A stretch of DNA of 64,000 bases, taken from positions 1 to 64,000 of the forward strand of contig WQZS01000015.1 of assembly GCA_009780585.1 (NCBI GenBank), written 5' to 3'. Positions 42,656 to 51,127 of the stretch are shown piece after piece (position 1 is the stretch's first letter; each line of letters starts with the position of its first letter). The position numbers were made by a program, and so were the translations under genes. The notes under the pieces are model-generated. The model worked only from the letters and a program-made list of their open reading frames with translations, was not told the origin of the DNA and did not search any database. The DNA comes from Defluviitaleaceae bacterium (GTDB taxonomy: Bacteria > Bacillota > Clostridia > Lachnospirales > WQUN01).

Positions 42656-43474
42656 TTACATGTTGAAAATTTCATCAATGACAAGCGGTATATGATCTGA
42701 AAGTGTAGAATCAATATCCAAATGCTGGACTGTATATTTACTATCCTTTGCCAAACAAGGAGATAAAAAAGCGTAATCGAGCCTAAAGCCGTTCTTTGCA
42801 CGACTTCGCCATGTGAACCTATTATAATTATTACCTCGTTCACCCCATGCATCTACCCAATTCATTTTGTTGTACAGTTTTAGCATATCTGTATCAACTA
42901 ATTTTTTACTACGCATGTCTTTTTTCTCAATATCGTCAACTGATAAATATCCGTTAAAATCCCCTATTATTATTGCTGCGTCATCATTTTTTATCTTATC
43001 AACAAATTCTTCAAAAATATTATTCCAAAATACTGTATTTGCTGCTCCATTTTTACTCACGCCCGGGATATAAACACCGAGTAAATTAATTATCTTTTTT
43101 TCATCACTTTTTTTCAAGTTGATATAAAGCCACCTATTCACAAAAAAACTTTTATCGTTCTTTTGTTTATCGCTAAGTTCTATCGGTGTCCCCTTCCATC
43201 CACATGATTTTTTAATGGCAATAATAATTGTGCAGGGTATATCGCCAAGTTTACATACTTCCCCTTTTTTATGCCCATTTTTTACACGCCCCATAGGTAA
43301 ATGGCATTCGTAATTGTTTTTTTCAAGAGTATCAAGGATTGGTCCCCTCATCCGACTCCTGCCCGCTTCAGTTAACACGATAATGTCTGCTTCACATTCA
43401 AGCACTTGTTTTGCTATATTTTCAGGATTTGTTTTTGGATAGAGCCCTTTGATATTCCAAGTCATTATTTTCAT
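42656..43474 (-). CDS. Endonuclease/exonuclease/phosphatase (EEP) family protein
   Basis: A 272-residue protein with all EEP-fold motifs: MTWNIKGLYP, VLTEAGRSRM, IIGDFNGYLS, FRLDYAFLSP and TLSDHIPLVIDE. Members include exonuclease III-like DNases and phosphatases. Very AT-rich codon use compared with the core genes suggests transfer. Confidence 0.85.
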   Translation of the reverse strand: MKIMTWNIKGLYPKTNPENIAKQVLECEADIIVLTEAGRSRMRGPILDTLEKNNYECHLPMGRVKNGHKKGEVCKLGDIPCTIIIAIKKSCGWKGTPIELSDKQKNDKSFFVNRWLYINLKKSDEKKIINLLGVYIPGVSKNGAANTVFWNNIFEEFVDKIKNDDAAIIIGDFNGYLSVDDIEKKDMRSKKLVDTDMLKLYNKMNWVDAWGERGNNYNRFTWRSRAKNGFRLDYAFLSPCLAKDSKYTVQHLDIDSTLSDHIPLVIDEIFNM

Positions 43475-43527
43475 GTGTTTATGCTCCTTAATTTTTTGTA
43501 TTTATATCATATCTTACAATATGATTG

Positions 43528-43769
43528 TCACCCCAACCGCATCAAGCACCCATTATCCGTAGTACAAAATAAAATATCCCCATATCCGCTCATGCTGTCA
43601 TCATCCAAATTCATGCAGTATGCCGGAAGGCAACCTTTTCGGCACCGGAATTGCCCGGGGATGCTCCCCCCAAATGTTCCGGCATTACAAACCATTGTTC
43701 AGACATCCCCATTTTTCCTTCATCACGCAACGCGTTAATGAAGTTTTCACCCATATCGATGGCTTCCAT
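43528..43769 (-). pseudogene. Frameshifted remnant, possibly SMI1/KNR4-like
   Basis: From ATG 43769 the frame reads MEAIDMGENFINALRDEGKM and stops after 54 codons. A neighbouring frame picks up YCMNLDDDSMSGYGDILFCT and ends MRLG at 43528. The second part resembles the end of SMI1/KNR4 (SUKH)-type immunity proteins, but this is weak. A one-base shift near 43625 explains the break. Confidence 0.5.
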
Positions 43770-43823
43770 TAACGAAAGTGCCGACTTTCTTCATTCTTTT
43801 CTTGTTGCCTTAATGACAGAATT

Positions 43824-44342
43824 CTACCCTCCATCTGTACGTAATACCATGTTATATGTGCGCTTAAGCACTATTTCGCAATCGTCGGCATAATCAAAAT
43901 CGTAGTTGGTGTATCCTTCGGCTTTGTAATGTGTTAAAAGTTCATCAAATGCTTTAAATATTTCATCACGGATTGCGCTTTCTGCTCCGTCCTTGCCGAG
44001 GTATTCGTGGGCTAAATAGCTGTACCCAATGACAATGGGTGTCGAAGAATCGTATTTTGCCCTTGATTCAAGGAGCCAGTCTAAAAGCACAGGTTCCGGA
44101 TTTATTAAAGGTTCCGGTTCCGCATCTTGCCAAAGTTCAATATTTTCCGGTGAGATACCGGGCCGGTGCGTAGAAAGAACCTTATCATTAAAGCAAACAG
44201 AAACATTTTCCATCCACGCGCCTTTTTTCCGTAAAATATCAACAATTTTATGCGCTATTTCTTCGCATTGTTCATTTGTTAAAGTTTTAGCCGATATGGC
44301 CGTTATCCTTCTTCCAACTGCCTTATCGCTTTTTTTGCTCAT
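43824..44342 (-). CDS. Unknown protein
   Basis: A 172-residue soluble protein starting MSKKSDKAVGRRITAISAKT. There is no recognised domain. The central part ENVSVCFNDKVLSTHRPGIS and the end DFDYADDCEIVLKRTYNM look folded. ATG 44342 follows a GGAGGACAATT site. It lies 16 bp after the LRR gene on the same strand. Confidence 0.6.
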   Translation of the reverse strand: MSKKSDKAVGRRITAISAKTLTNEQCEEIAHKIVDILRKKGAWMENVSVCFNDKVLSTHRPGISPENIELWQDAEPEPLINPEPVLLDWLLESRAKYDSSTPIVIGYSYLAHEYLGKDGAESAIRDEIFKAFDELLTHYKAEGYTNYDFDYADDCEIVLKRTYNMVLRTDGG

Positions 44343-44358
44343 AATTGTCCTCCTCGTT

Positions 44359-46323
44359 TTAATTTTTTCCCGTATTAACCGCATCTTTCAAAGTCGCAAT
44401 CCCCACGCCATTCCAATGCAAATGAAACGCCATCCGGGGCATTTCTACGTCCTTAGTGGGCAGCATGTATAAGATGATATTTTCCAATTTTATCCCATTT
44501 TTCTTTGCCGCGGCGATTTCCCGCTTCACCGCGTTTTTAAGCAGTTCGGAGGGGGTGTTTTGGGAATAAGTTTTGCAAATATCGGGCAGGAAAATGGTCA
44601 TCTTTTCGCCGTCTATAATGGAAACCGGCTGCTGTGCAAGAGTTTCAACACGGAAGCCTTGTTGTTTCGCGTATTCCAATGCGAATGAACCTTCATAACA
44701 ACGGAAAGTTAATTCTTTATAACAACCTTCGAACGCCCCTTCACCGATTTCCGTTACGCTTGCGGGGATGGTAACGGTTTTAAGGTTACAAGCTCCGGCG
44801 AAAGCATAAACCCAAATATGGCTCGTTCCGTCCGTGATGGGATACGTATCCTGCGGTTTGGCTTGAGGATAGCGCATCAAGGTGTATTCCGTCCATTCAA
44901 CTATGTCCTCGGGTTTTATTCCGCGTTGGTAGGTAATGGGGCCTCTGTACAAAACTTCGTCGCAGCTATGCAATCGGATCGGTTTGCGGTTTTCCGAATC
45001 AAGGCTTATGTTGATACGTTCCAGTTTTGGGCAATTGTAAAATATACGTTGGTCTTTATTAAAATCGACATTCGGCAGGGTTATTTTCGTAAGGTTTACG
45101 CAACCCTCAAATACATCATGGCCTATCCAACCCACGCTGTCGGAGATTTTTATGTTGGTTAGATTGCGCGCATTTTTGAATGCATCGTGCCAAATGCTTT
45201 TTATCCCATCCGGCACTTCATAAAATTCATTTTTTTTCAAGGGTGGGTAAGCATACAGTTTCGTCATATATTTACTGAACAGTACACCATCCACACATGT
45301 AAACGCCGGGTTGTCGGGGTGGATGATGATTTCTTTTATACAGCCGTCGTTAAATACACCCCATATGGTATTGCTGTCCATCGTTTTGGGAATGGACACG
45401 GCGGTTATATTTTCGCAGCCTTTAAACGCATTTTTCAAAATGTGCTGCGTGCCGTCGGGGATTTCATAACGGATGGGGTTTTTTGCCATTTTTGACGGGT
45501 ATTTAACCAAATGGCGATGTGTTTCGTTTTGGTATTGCCGATTCTCAAACAACACACCTTCAATAGTGGTATAGTTTTTATTTTCTTCATGTACAATTAT
45601 TTTGTCCAACCAAGGCATGGCATCGAAAACATCGTCTTCGATATACCGCACCCATTGCGGAATAAACAAGGGTTTTCCTTCCGAATATTCGGCTTCCGTT
45701 ATTTTTTGCGCGGTTAGGGTTTGGCTTTCCAATTCCTTTCGTTCGGCTTCGCGCTCGGCTTCCAACAGTTCCGGATTTTCTTCCCGTTCTTTCTTTTTCC
45801 GTTCATGTTTTTCGCGTTTTGCCTTGACCCCTGCATAACAAGGTTCGCAAAGGGTTGTTACCCATCTTATATCCGTCCTTCTTTCTGCTTCGGCACCGCA
45901 TGTTTCGCAAACCTTAGCGGATTCGGTTTCCCACTTGCGTACGATTTCGTTTATTTTCTTATGCAAATCGGAATCTCCCGGGTTCATCCGTAAGCCGCCG
46001 CCGCCAATAAGATCAAACGCAAACAAACCCGGGTCGTGACCTTCCGGGTGGCAATAAAAACGCAGCGCGCCGTATTTTTCCTTGACTTGCCTGACTACGA
46101 TATCTACCGATTGGCCGGCTTTTTCGTATGCGCGGGTAATATCGAGGCACAACCCGCGCAACACGCTATACCAACCTTTGCCGACACAACACCCGTAAGC
46201 ATCGTAGTCTGAATATCCGCCTTTTTCCCATTGCTCGCCCGTGATTTCTTTTTGCCGCATAAAAGGGAATTCCTGTTCAAGTTTGAGTTGCAATTCACTT
46301 TTTTCGTGTTTTGTCCTTCTCAT
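44359..46323 (-). CDS. LRR_5 protein with N-terminal VKEKYG/zinc-ribbon module
   Basis: A 654-residue protein without signal peptide. Residues about 1-165 resemble a stand-alone phage/bacterial family (VKEKYGALRFYCHPEG, then CETCGAE ... CEPCYAG zinc ribbon). A charged helical linker (about 170-210) follows, then LRR_5 repeats to about 560. A C-terminal region ends ILYMLPTKDVEMPRMAFHLH. GGAGGTAGATGT sets the start at 46323. It is transcribed leftward after the WYL regulator. Confidence 0.75.
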   Translation of the reverse strand: MRRTKHEKSELQLKLEQEFPFMRQKEITGEQWEKGGYSDYDAYGCCVGKGWYSVLRGLCLDITRAYEKAGQSVDIVVRQVKEKYGALRFYCHPEGHDPGLFAFDLIGGGGLRMNPGDSDLHKKINEIVRKWETESAKVCETCGAEAERRTDIRWVTTLCEPCYAGVKAKREKHERKKKEREENPELLEAEREAERKELESQTLTAQKITEAEYSEGKPLFIPQWVRYIEDDVFDAMPWLDKIIVHEENKNYTTIEGVLFENRQYQNETHRHLVKYPSKMAKNPIRYEIPDGTQHILKNAFKGCENITAVSIPKTMDSNTIWGVFNDGCIKEIIIHPDNPAFTCVDGVLFSKYMTKLYAYPPLKKNEFYEVPDGIKSIWHDAFKNARNLTNIKISDSVGWIGHDVFEGCVNLTKITLPNVDFNKDQRIFYNCPKLERINISLDSENRKPIRLHSCDEVLYRGPITYQRGIKPEDIVEWTEYTLMRYPQAKPQDTYPITDGTSHIWVYAFAGACNLKTVTIPASVTEIGEGAFEGCYKELTFRCYEGSFALEYAKQQGFRVETLAQQPVSIIDGEKMTIFLPDICKTYSQNTPSELLKNAVKREIAAAKKNGIKLENIILYMLPTKDVEMPRMAFHLHWNGVGIATLKDAVNTGKN

Positions 46324-46366
46324 ACATCTACCTCCGGGAATATTCATCACATACATACCCTAACCA

Positions 46367-47449
46367 TCATTGGTATTTTGCCCACATCTTTTCTACGTTT
46401 TCCCGCACCTTCAAACGCAGGGAGGTTGGCTTGAGCACTTCCACGCAAGCACCATATTGCAATGCCCAATATGACAAGGCCTTTTCATTGGCGGTTACGG
46501 CAGCGGTCACAAAATCCTCCGTTTCATCCGAAAAACGCACGCCGTCCCCGTACCCGAACCAATCGATAATGTGTCCTATTATATGCTTGTTTTCTCGCTT
46601 GTCGCAACGGAAAGCGGCCGTAACACTCTCGCCGCCATACATGTAGATATGCTCGTCCATATACCGCGTCAAATCAAAGCGTTTGCCGTCCCCGATAATA
46701 TCGGTAATGGGGCGGGCAGCCGCCGTTTCTATTTCCGCATTATGGATATAATCGATGCGGTAATGGTGGAACTGTTCGCTGTTTTCATGGGCGCAGATAA
46801 GATAATAACGGCCGTTGGTAACAACGATTTCATAGGGGGTGACTTTATAAAGCCGCGGGGTGCTATCCGCGTTCATAATAATTTTTGGCTTCTTGTCCGC
46901 TCCGTAGTACATAAATTGAAAGGAAAGCCTCAACCCTTTGGCGATGGCTTCATTTATTTTTTCGACGGTTAGCGGCTGGGGCCTCATGCGTTTTTCGATA
47001 TCACGATGTTCATCAGAGTTTAATGCCTTTACACGCAAAGCATTATGCCCCAATAAATTTTTTAAATTGGTTACCAACGCGGTGTAATTCCTGTTGGACA
47101 TTTTAAATTTTGAAAACAGCAAGGCATCAATGAGCAGTTGAACTTCGCCGTCGCTCAGGTCGCGGTCCAAATACCAACCGATTGACATTTCGGATATCTC
47201 GCCATTTTTAACACGGTCTTGTGTATCATTGTGCAACTCGAACCCTATGTTGGAATGCTCCAAAAAATCTTGCAAATACCTTAAATCCTCCGTCAACGTA
47301 TGACGGCCAAGGGATAAGCCGTATTTTGTTTTTAGCATTTCCCTGAGTTTTTTATTCTTTAAAGGATTATTTTTGCTCGAGTGTTCTTTTAATAGATCGA
47401 AAATCATGAGGAATTTTGTTTTCTTGGGGAAATCGATAAAATTATCCAT
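46367..47449 (-). CDS. WYL-domain transcriptional regulator
   Basis: A 360-residue regulator. The N-terminal winged helix is at about 10-75 (KFLMIFDLLKEHSSKNNPLK). The WYL domain is at about 150-250 (FQFMYYGADKKPKIIM ... VTPYEIVVTNGRYYLICAHE), and a WCX-like C-terminal region follows. WYL proteins sense ligands such as nucleic acid ends and often sit in defence or stress islands. AAAAGGAGACTGTT precedes the start. Confidence 0.88.
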   Translation of the reverse strand: MDNFIDFPKKTKFLMIFDLLKEHSSKNNPLKNKKLREMLKTKYGLSLGRHTLTEDLRYLQDFLEHSNIGFELHNDTQDRVKNGEISEMSIGWYLDRDLSDGEVQLLIDALLFSKFKMSNRNYTALVTNLKNLLGHNALRVKALNSDEHRDIEKRMRPQPLTVEKINEAIAKGLRLSFQFMYYGADKKPKIIMNADSTPRLYKVTPYEIVVTNGRYYLICAHENSEQFHHYRIDYIHNAEIETAAARPITDIIGDGKRFDLTRYMDEHIYMYGGESVTAAFRCDKRENKHIIGHIIDWFGYGDGVRFSDETEDFVTAAVTANEKALSYWALQYGACVEVLKPTSLRLKVRENVEKMWAKYQ

Positions 47450-47505
47450 AACAGTCTCCTTTTATTCGGAATTGATTAACCGCTTCCATTATAACAGCCT
47501 TTACC

Positions 47506-48474
47506 TCAAACGGGGCTAACCATAGCCCCGTCCTCCTCCTCTTTAACCGTTATTGATTTGTTGTACCGGAGTATTTTATTAAAAATTTCGTCCGGCATGT
47601 TTTTACCGAAAAATTCCCGGGCATAACTGTCGTCAGCGCAATGGATTCGCATCATCACGGCTTCGCCGACCAATTCGCCGATACTCACTATTGTTTCGGG
47701 GACGACTAGGTTTGTCAGGTTTGCGGTGCAAGCAACCGCGGCATCACCTATACGGCGCACACCGTATGGGATTTTATATGTGCGGGCAGATTGTACCCGG
47801 CACGAAGGATATGCCAGCAGCGTGGTCATGGCCTTGTCATACAACACCCCACCCGGGGAAACATAGTTGGGATTATCTTCGGATACATCTATAACTTGCA
47901 ACGCATAACCACCGTAAAAAGCGGATTCGCGGATGTGCCGTACACCTTTGGGGATCACTACCCGCTTTAAATGCCGGCACCACATAAACGCCATCGGTGC
48001 GATTTCATCCACGAAATCAGGGATAAAATAAACATCATCTTTTTTCCCGGGGGGATATGCGAAGAGAATCAACTTGTCACCGAAATAGGTTGTCTCATGC
48101 TTCTTAAACAACACCCCGTCGATGGCTACGAAATATTGATTGCCTTCATCTACCGTAATGCGTGTTAAGTGTTCATTGCTGAACGCGCCTTTCCCGATCC
48201 GCTCAACCGTACAGGGAATGTCTATGTGTTCCAACTTGCTGTCACGGAACGCGAATTCGGCGATGTCGGTAATTTCCATACCACTTATGCTTTCCATGAG
48301 GTGAGCCGTTCTGCCTTTTCCGGGGAAGTCGGTGATGATGAGCTTCGTATCCACATCATCGGGGAAACAATCGGGAAAACAAGGTTCCTCTTCAGTTTGT
48401 TGAATCAATCCCCGCAACAATTGCGCGGTTTGTTCGATTAAAGCCATTGTTTGTTCTAACATTTTTTTGTTCAT
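47506..48474 (-). CDS. BspA-type LRR protein
   Basis: A 322-residue LRR_5 protein with no signal peptide. It has a helical N-terminal region (MALIEQTAQLLRGLIQQTEE) followed by about eight repeats. A GGGGCT/AGCCCC hairpin (about 47510-47530) spans its last codons and may terminate transcription. It is the first gene of the island on the right. Confidence 0.8.
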   Translation of the reverse strand: MNKKMLEQTMALIEQTAQLLRGLIQQTEEEPCFPDCFPDDVDTKLIITDFPGKGRTAHLMESISGMEITDIAEFAFRDSKLEHIDIPCTVERIGKGAFSNEHLTRITVDEGNQYFVAIDGVLFKKHETTYFGDKLILFAYPPGKKDDVYFIPDFVDEIAPMAFMWCRHLKRVVIPKGVRHIRESAFYGGYALQVIDVSEDNPNYVSPGGVLYDKAMTTLLAYPSCRVQSARTYKIPYGVRRIGDAAVACTANLTNLVVPETIVSIGELVGEAVMMRIHCADDSYAREFFGKNMPDEIFNKILRYNKSITVKEEEDGAMVSPV

Positions 48475-48594
48475 GTTTTACTCCTCTCTCGCATTTACCA
48501 TCGATTTTCAAGGTTCATTCGGGGCACAAATTCATTATAATCATTCTGTGGCGATAAATTTAACCACGAACAATCCAAATTTTAAGTGTTAATA

Positions 48595-48651
48595 AAAACA
48601 AAAACCCCGTGCGGGAAGCTCAAGCATCATAAGATGCACCCGCACAGGGTT
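48595..48651 (-). terminator. Strong intrinsic terminator
   Basis: On the minus strand ACCCTGTGCGGG and CCCGCACGGGGTTTTTGTTTTT enclose an inner GCATC/GATGC hairpin. Confidence 0.85.
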
Positions 48652-48652
48652 G

Positions 48653-48715
48653 TCACTCGCTTCCAAATCCGGGTGGAAGCGGTTTAAGGTTGTTTTGGTT
48701 TTCTTGGTTGTTCAT
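48653..48715 (-). CDS. Possible 20-residue peptide
   Basis: The frame MNNQENQNNLKPLPPGFGSE ends at the base of the terminator. There is no clear AGGAGG site; AAGCAAGCAA precedes the ATG. The proline- and glycine-rich end is unusual for random sequence. It is speculative. Confidence 0.25.
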   Translation of the reverse strand: MNNQENQNNLKPLPPGFGSE

Positions 48716-48827
48716 TTGCTTGCTTATGCTGTTTCGTGGAACGGTAAATCACTCGGGAGGGCCCGTTACATGCATTACCCGTGACCCCAATGACGCGGCC
48801 GGCCGGTACAAGGGAGTCGTTGGATTC

Positions 48828-48855
48828 ATTATATATAAATCGAACGTTTTGTCAA
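48828..48855 (-). promoter_or_regulatory. Consensus promoter with AACGTTC repeats
   Basis: On the minus strand: TTGACA, 16 bp, TATAAT, perfect at both boxes. AAACGTTC occurs twice, once upstream of and once overlapping the end of the -35 box, as an operator-like direct repeat. Confidence 0.7.
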
Positions 48856-48895
48856 CACGTATATTGATAGAACGTTTATTGTTATTGTGCATTTT

Positions 48896-50467
48896 TTACG
48901 GCAGAGGGATAAATGGGGAAGCGGTATATGTCACGCCCGCGGGTGCGCCGTCCATATCGGGCCACAAGGGTTCCTGCCCCGGTACCCAAAAGACGTTGGA
49001 TATATTCACGTTGGTAATCGGGCGCACGCCGTTGTGGTCGTTAAATACCCAACCCGCCAGGGCGCGGTTGCCGCCCAGCACCCACACGCCGTCCACGGTG
49101 ATGTTATCGATGACCCAATGTTCGCCGTCGCAGTTGCGGTACCCTTGGAAGGTATGGGGCATACCCGCGTTGCGGAAGTCGATGAGGTATCTGAAGCCCG
49201 AAGCGTTCATGTTCGCGTTTTCGACGATAATGTTCCGGTAAGTTACGTCTCGCACGAGGGCGCGGTTGTCATTGTGTATGGAAATAACGGACTGGTGGTT
49301 GGCGTGGAGTACGTCGATATTTTCAAACAGGATGTCATAAATCTGCGCGTCGCGGTTAAAGCGCCCGCCGAACCACCGTTCGTTGCCCGCGTTGGTTTCG
49401 TAGCCGATTTCCATGGCTTGGGCGAGGTCAACCCATAAAACCATGTTGGTATAACGCTGGTGCGCGGAATCGATGGGGCTGTAGTTCTTGATGACGATGG
49501 CATCGTCCCACGAACGTACGAAGCTGCGGTCCACATGGACGTTGCGGCAGCTTTGCACGGTGATGCCGTCGCCGTTGTTGCCCGCGGAAATGATCTTGAT
49601 GTTGTGTACGTTTACATATTCGGAGTTGCGCAGCTCGAACACCCAGCGGCTTTGGTTAAAGCACGCGATGCCGTCGATTTCCACGTTTACTTGGTCCCAC
49701 ACGCGCACGGCGTTGGCGTTGCGGGAGAGGATTTCGCCGTCGCTGATGGGCGTGTGCGGGCCATGCCCCCATATGATGCCGCGCCCTTCCAGGCGGGTAT
49801 CGCTGCCCATCACCACGCCACCGTGTACCACGGAACCGGGCATAAGCGAGACGGTTTCGCCTGTGTAAACGGTCAGCCTGCCGTCGATGCGTCCGTCGAT
49901 TTGCCTTGCCCCTTCGGTGGGGATGAAGGGCGGGTTGGCGAAGAGGTGCAATGTGTCGGTTAGGGGGTCGCCGTCGAATTCCACGGTATATTGCCCCCAT
50001 TCGCGCAGGGTGAATATAACCGTATCACCTTCGATGACGGGCGCGATGCCCGCGCGGAAGGGGCGTACCGTTACTTCGTTTACCCCCGCCGGGCGGGTGA
50101 CGCGTACTTCCGCGTAGCCGTCCGACATATCGAACATGGCAACGGCGGAATCGCGGAAATACCGCGCGGGGATGGGGATGATCCACCCGCGGCGGATGTT
50201 GACGGGAACGTTTGCGAGTTCGATTTCGTGATCGTTCGCCGTTACGGTTAATCCTTCGAAACGGGGGATGCTTTCGTGCAGGGGGATGGGGGTTACGTCC
50301 GCGAAGAAGGGGTATTGGGCGGATTCCCCCGTGCGGGCGCACGCCGTGCAAAAAAATAACGGCATCGCGAGGACCGTTATGAATAAAAATAAACGCTTGT
50401 TTTTTATAGGAAGGGTTGCCATTAGCATAAGGGTCGCTATTAACAAACGTGCATGTTTAACCATCAT
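48896..50467 (-). CDS. Secreted beta-helix glycoside hydrolase-like protein (GH28/GH49 type)
   Basis: A 523-residue protein. A hydrophobic N-terminus ends near PLFFCTACARTG, possibly a lipobox. A beta-sandwich domain is at about 50-180. A right-handed parallel beta-helix follows with GNNGDGITVQSCRNVHVDRS and RSWDDAIVIKNY, holding candidate catalytic aspartates, then AMEIGYETN. The pattern fits GH28/GH49-type enzymes such as polygalacturonase, dextranase or isopullulanase. AAAAGGAGCGTCCCC precedes the start. It follows pgmB by 18 bp on the same strand and is a distant paralogue of 53918-55411. Confidence 0.8.
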   Translation of the reverse strand: MMVKHARLLIATLMLMATLPIKNKRLFLFITVLAMPLFFCTACARTGESAQYPFFADVTPIPLHESIPRFEGLTVTANDHEIELANVPVNIRRGWIIPIPARYFRDSAVAMFDMSDGYAEVRVTRPAGVNEVTVRPFRAGIAPVIEGDTVIFTLREWGQYTVEFDGDPLTDTLHLFANPPFIPTEGARQIDGRIDGRLTVYTGETVSLMPGSVVHGGVVMGSDTRLEGRGIIWGHGPHTPISDGEILSRNANAVRVWDQVNVEIDGIACFNQSRWVFELRNSEYVNVHNIKIISAGNNGDGITVQSCRNVHVDRSFVRSWDDAIVIKNYSPIDSAHQRYTNMVLWVDLAQAMEIGYETNAGNERWFGGRFNRDAQIYDILFENIDVLHANHQSVISIHNDNRALVRDVTYRNIIVENANMNASGFRYLIDFRNAGMPHTFQGYRNCDGEHWVIDNITVDGVWVLGGNRALAGWVFNDHNGVRPITNVNISNVFWVPGQEPLWPDMDGAPAGVTYTASPFIPLP

Positions 50468-50485
50468 GGGGACGCTCCTTTTCGG

Positions 50486-51127
50486 CTAATCGAAATAATC
50501 CAATATATCCTTCACATTTTCAATCCGATGCGTTGCCCGTCCGTAATCCGCCGCGTCGCCCATGGCGAAGCAAGTGAAGCCGCCGTCAACCGCCGCGTCC
50601 ACCCCGGCGCGGGCATCCTCCACGACGGTACATTCCTCGGGGGTTAAACCCATGTATTGCGCTGCCAGTAAAAATACCTCGGGGTGCGGCTTCGAATGGG
50701 TTATGTTGTTCCCGTCCGATACCGCGTCAAACATCGTTGATAAACCGATATTTTGTAAGATCGTCCGCGCGTTTTTGCTGGATGATCCGATCGCCAATTT
50801 TATTCCTTTTTCCCTTAGCGCGTGCAAGGATTTGCGTATGTCCGGTTCGACGGATAACGGGGTGAGACTTTTCAACAAATTGCGGTAAAGTTTGTTTTTT
50901 TCATCTGCCATCGCTTGTTTTTCTTCGTCCGTCCGGTTTTTATCGTCGTTTTCCAAAATGATTGCCAAACTTTCCATGCGGGATACGCCCCGCAAGCGGT
51001 GATTCACTTCCCGATCGAAGGGGATGCCCGCTTTGTCGGCGATTTGCTTCCACGCTTGGTAATGCAGCTCGTCGGTATGCACCAATACCCCGTCAAGATC
51101 AAAGATAATGCCCTTGATATGCTTCAT
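50486..51127 (-). CDS. pgmB: Beta-phosphoglucomutase
   Basis: A 213-residue HAD-superfamily mutase converting beta-glucose-1-phosphate to glucose-6-phosphate. It has GIIFDLDGVLVHTDELHYQAW (nucleophile and acid/base aspartates), the cap sequence RLRGVSRMESL, GSSSKNA, SKPHPEVF and VVEDARAG. It overlaps lacI by 4 bp. It fits the GH65 phosphorylase encoded at 60492, whose product it would use. Confidence 0.93.
   Translation of the reverse strand: MKHIKGIIFDLDGVLVHTDELHYQAWKQIADKAGIPFDREVNHRLRGVSRMESLAIILENDDKNRTDEEKQAMADEKNKLYRNLLKSLTPLSVEPDIRKSLHALREKGIKLAIGSSSKNARTILQNIGLSTMFDAVSDGNNITHSKPHPEVFLLAAQYMGLTPEECTVVEDARAGVDAAVDGGFTCFAMGDAADYGRATHRIENVKDILDYFD

Larger units (their letters stand above)
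48595..48821 (-). ncRNA. Short transcript of unknown role, about 225 nt
   Basis: It is framed by a consensus promoter (48828-48855) and a strong terminator (48595-48651), with no ordinary gene inside. The RNA contains GGTAA...TTACC pairing potential and a possible 20-residue reading frame just before the terminator. It could be a small regulatory RNA or a peptide mRNA. Confidence 0.5.
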
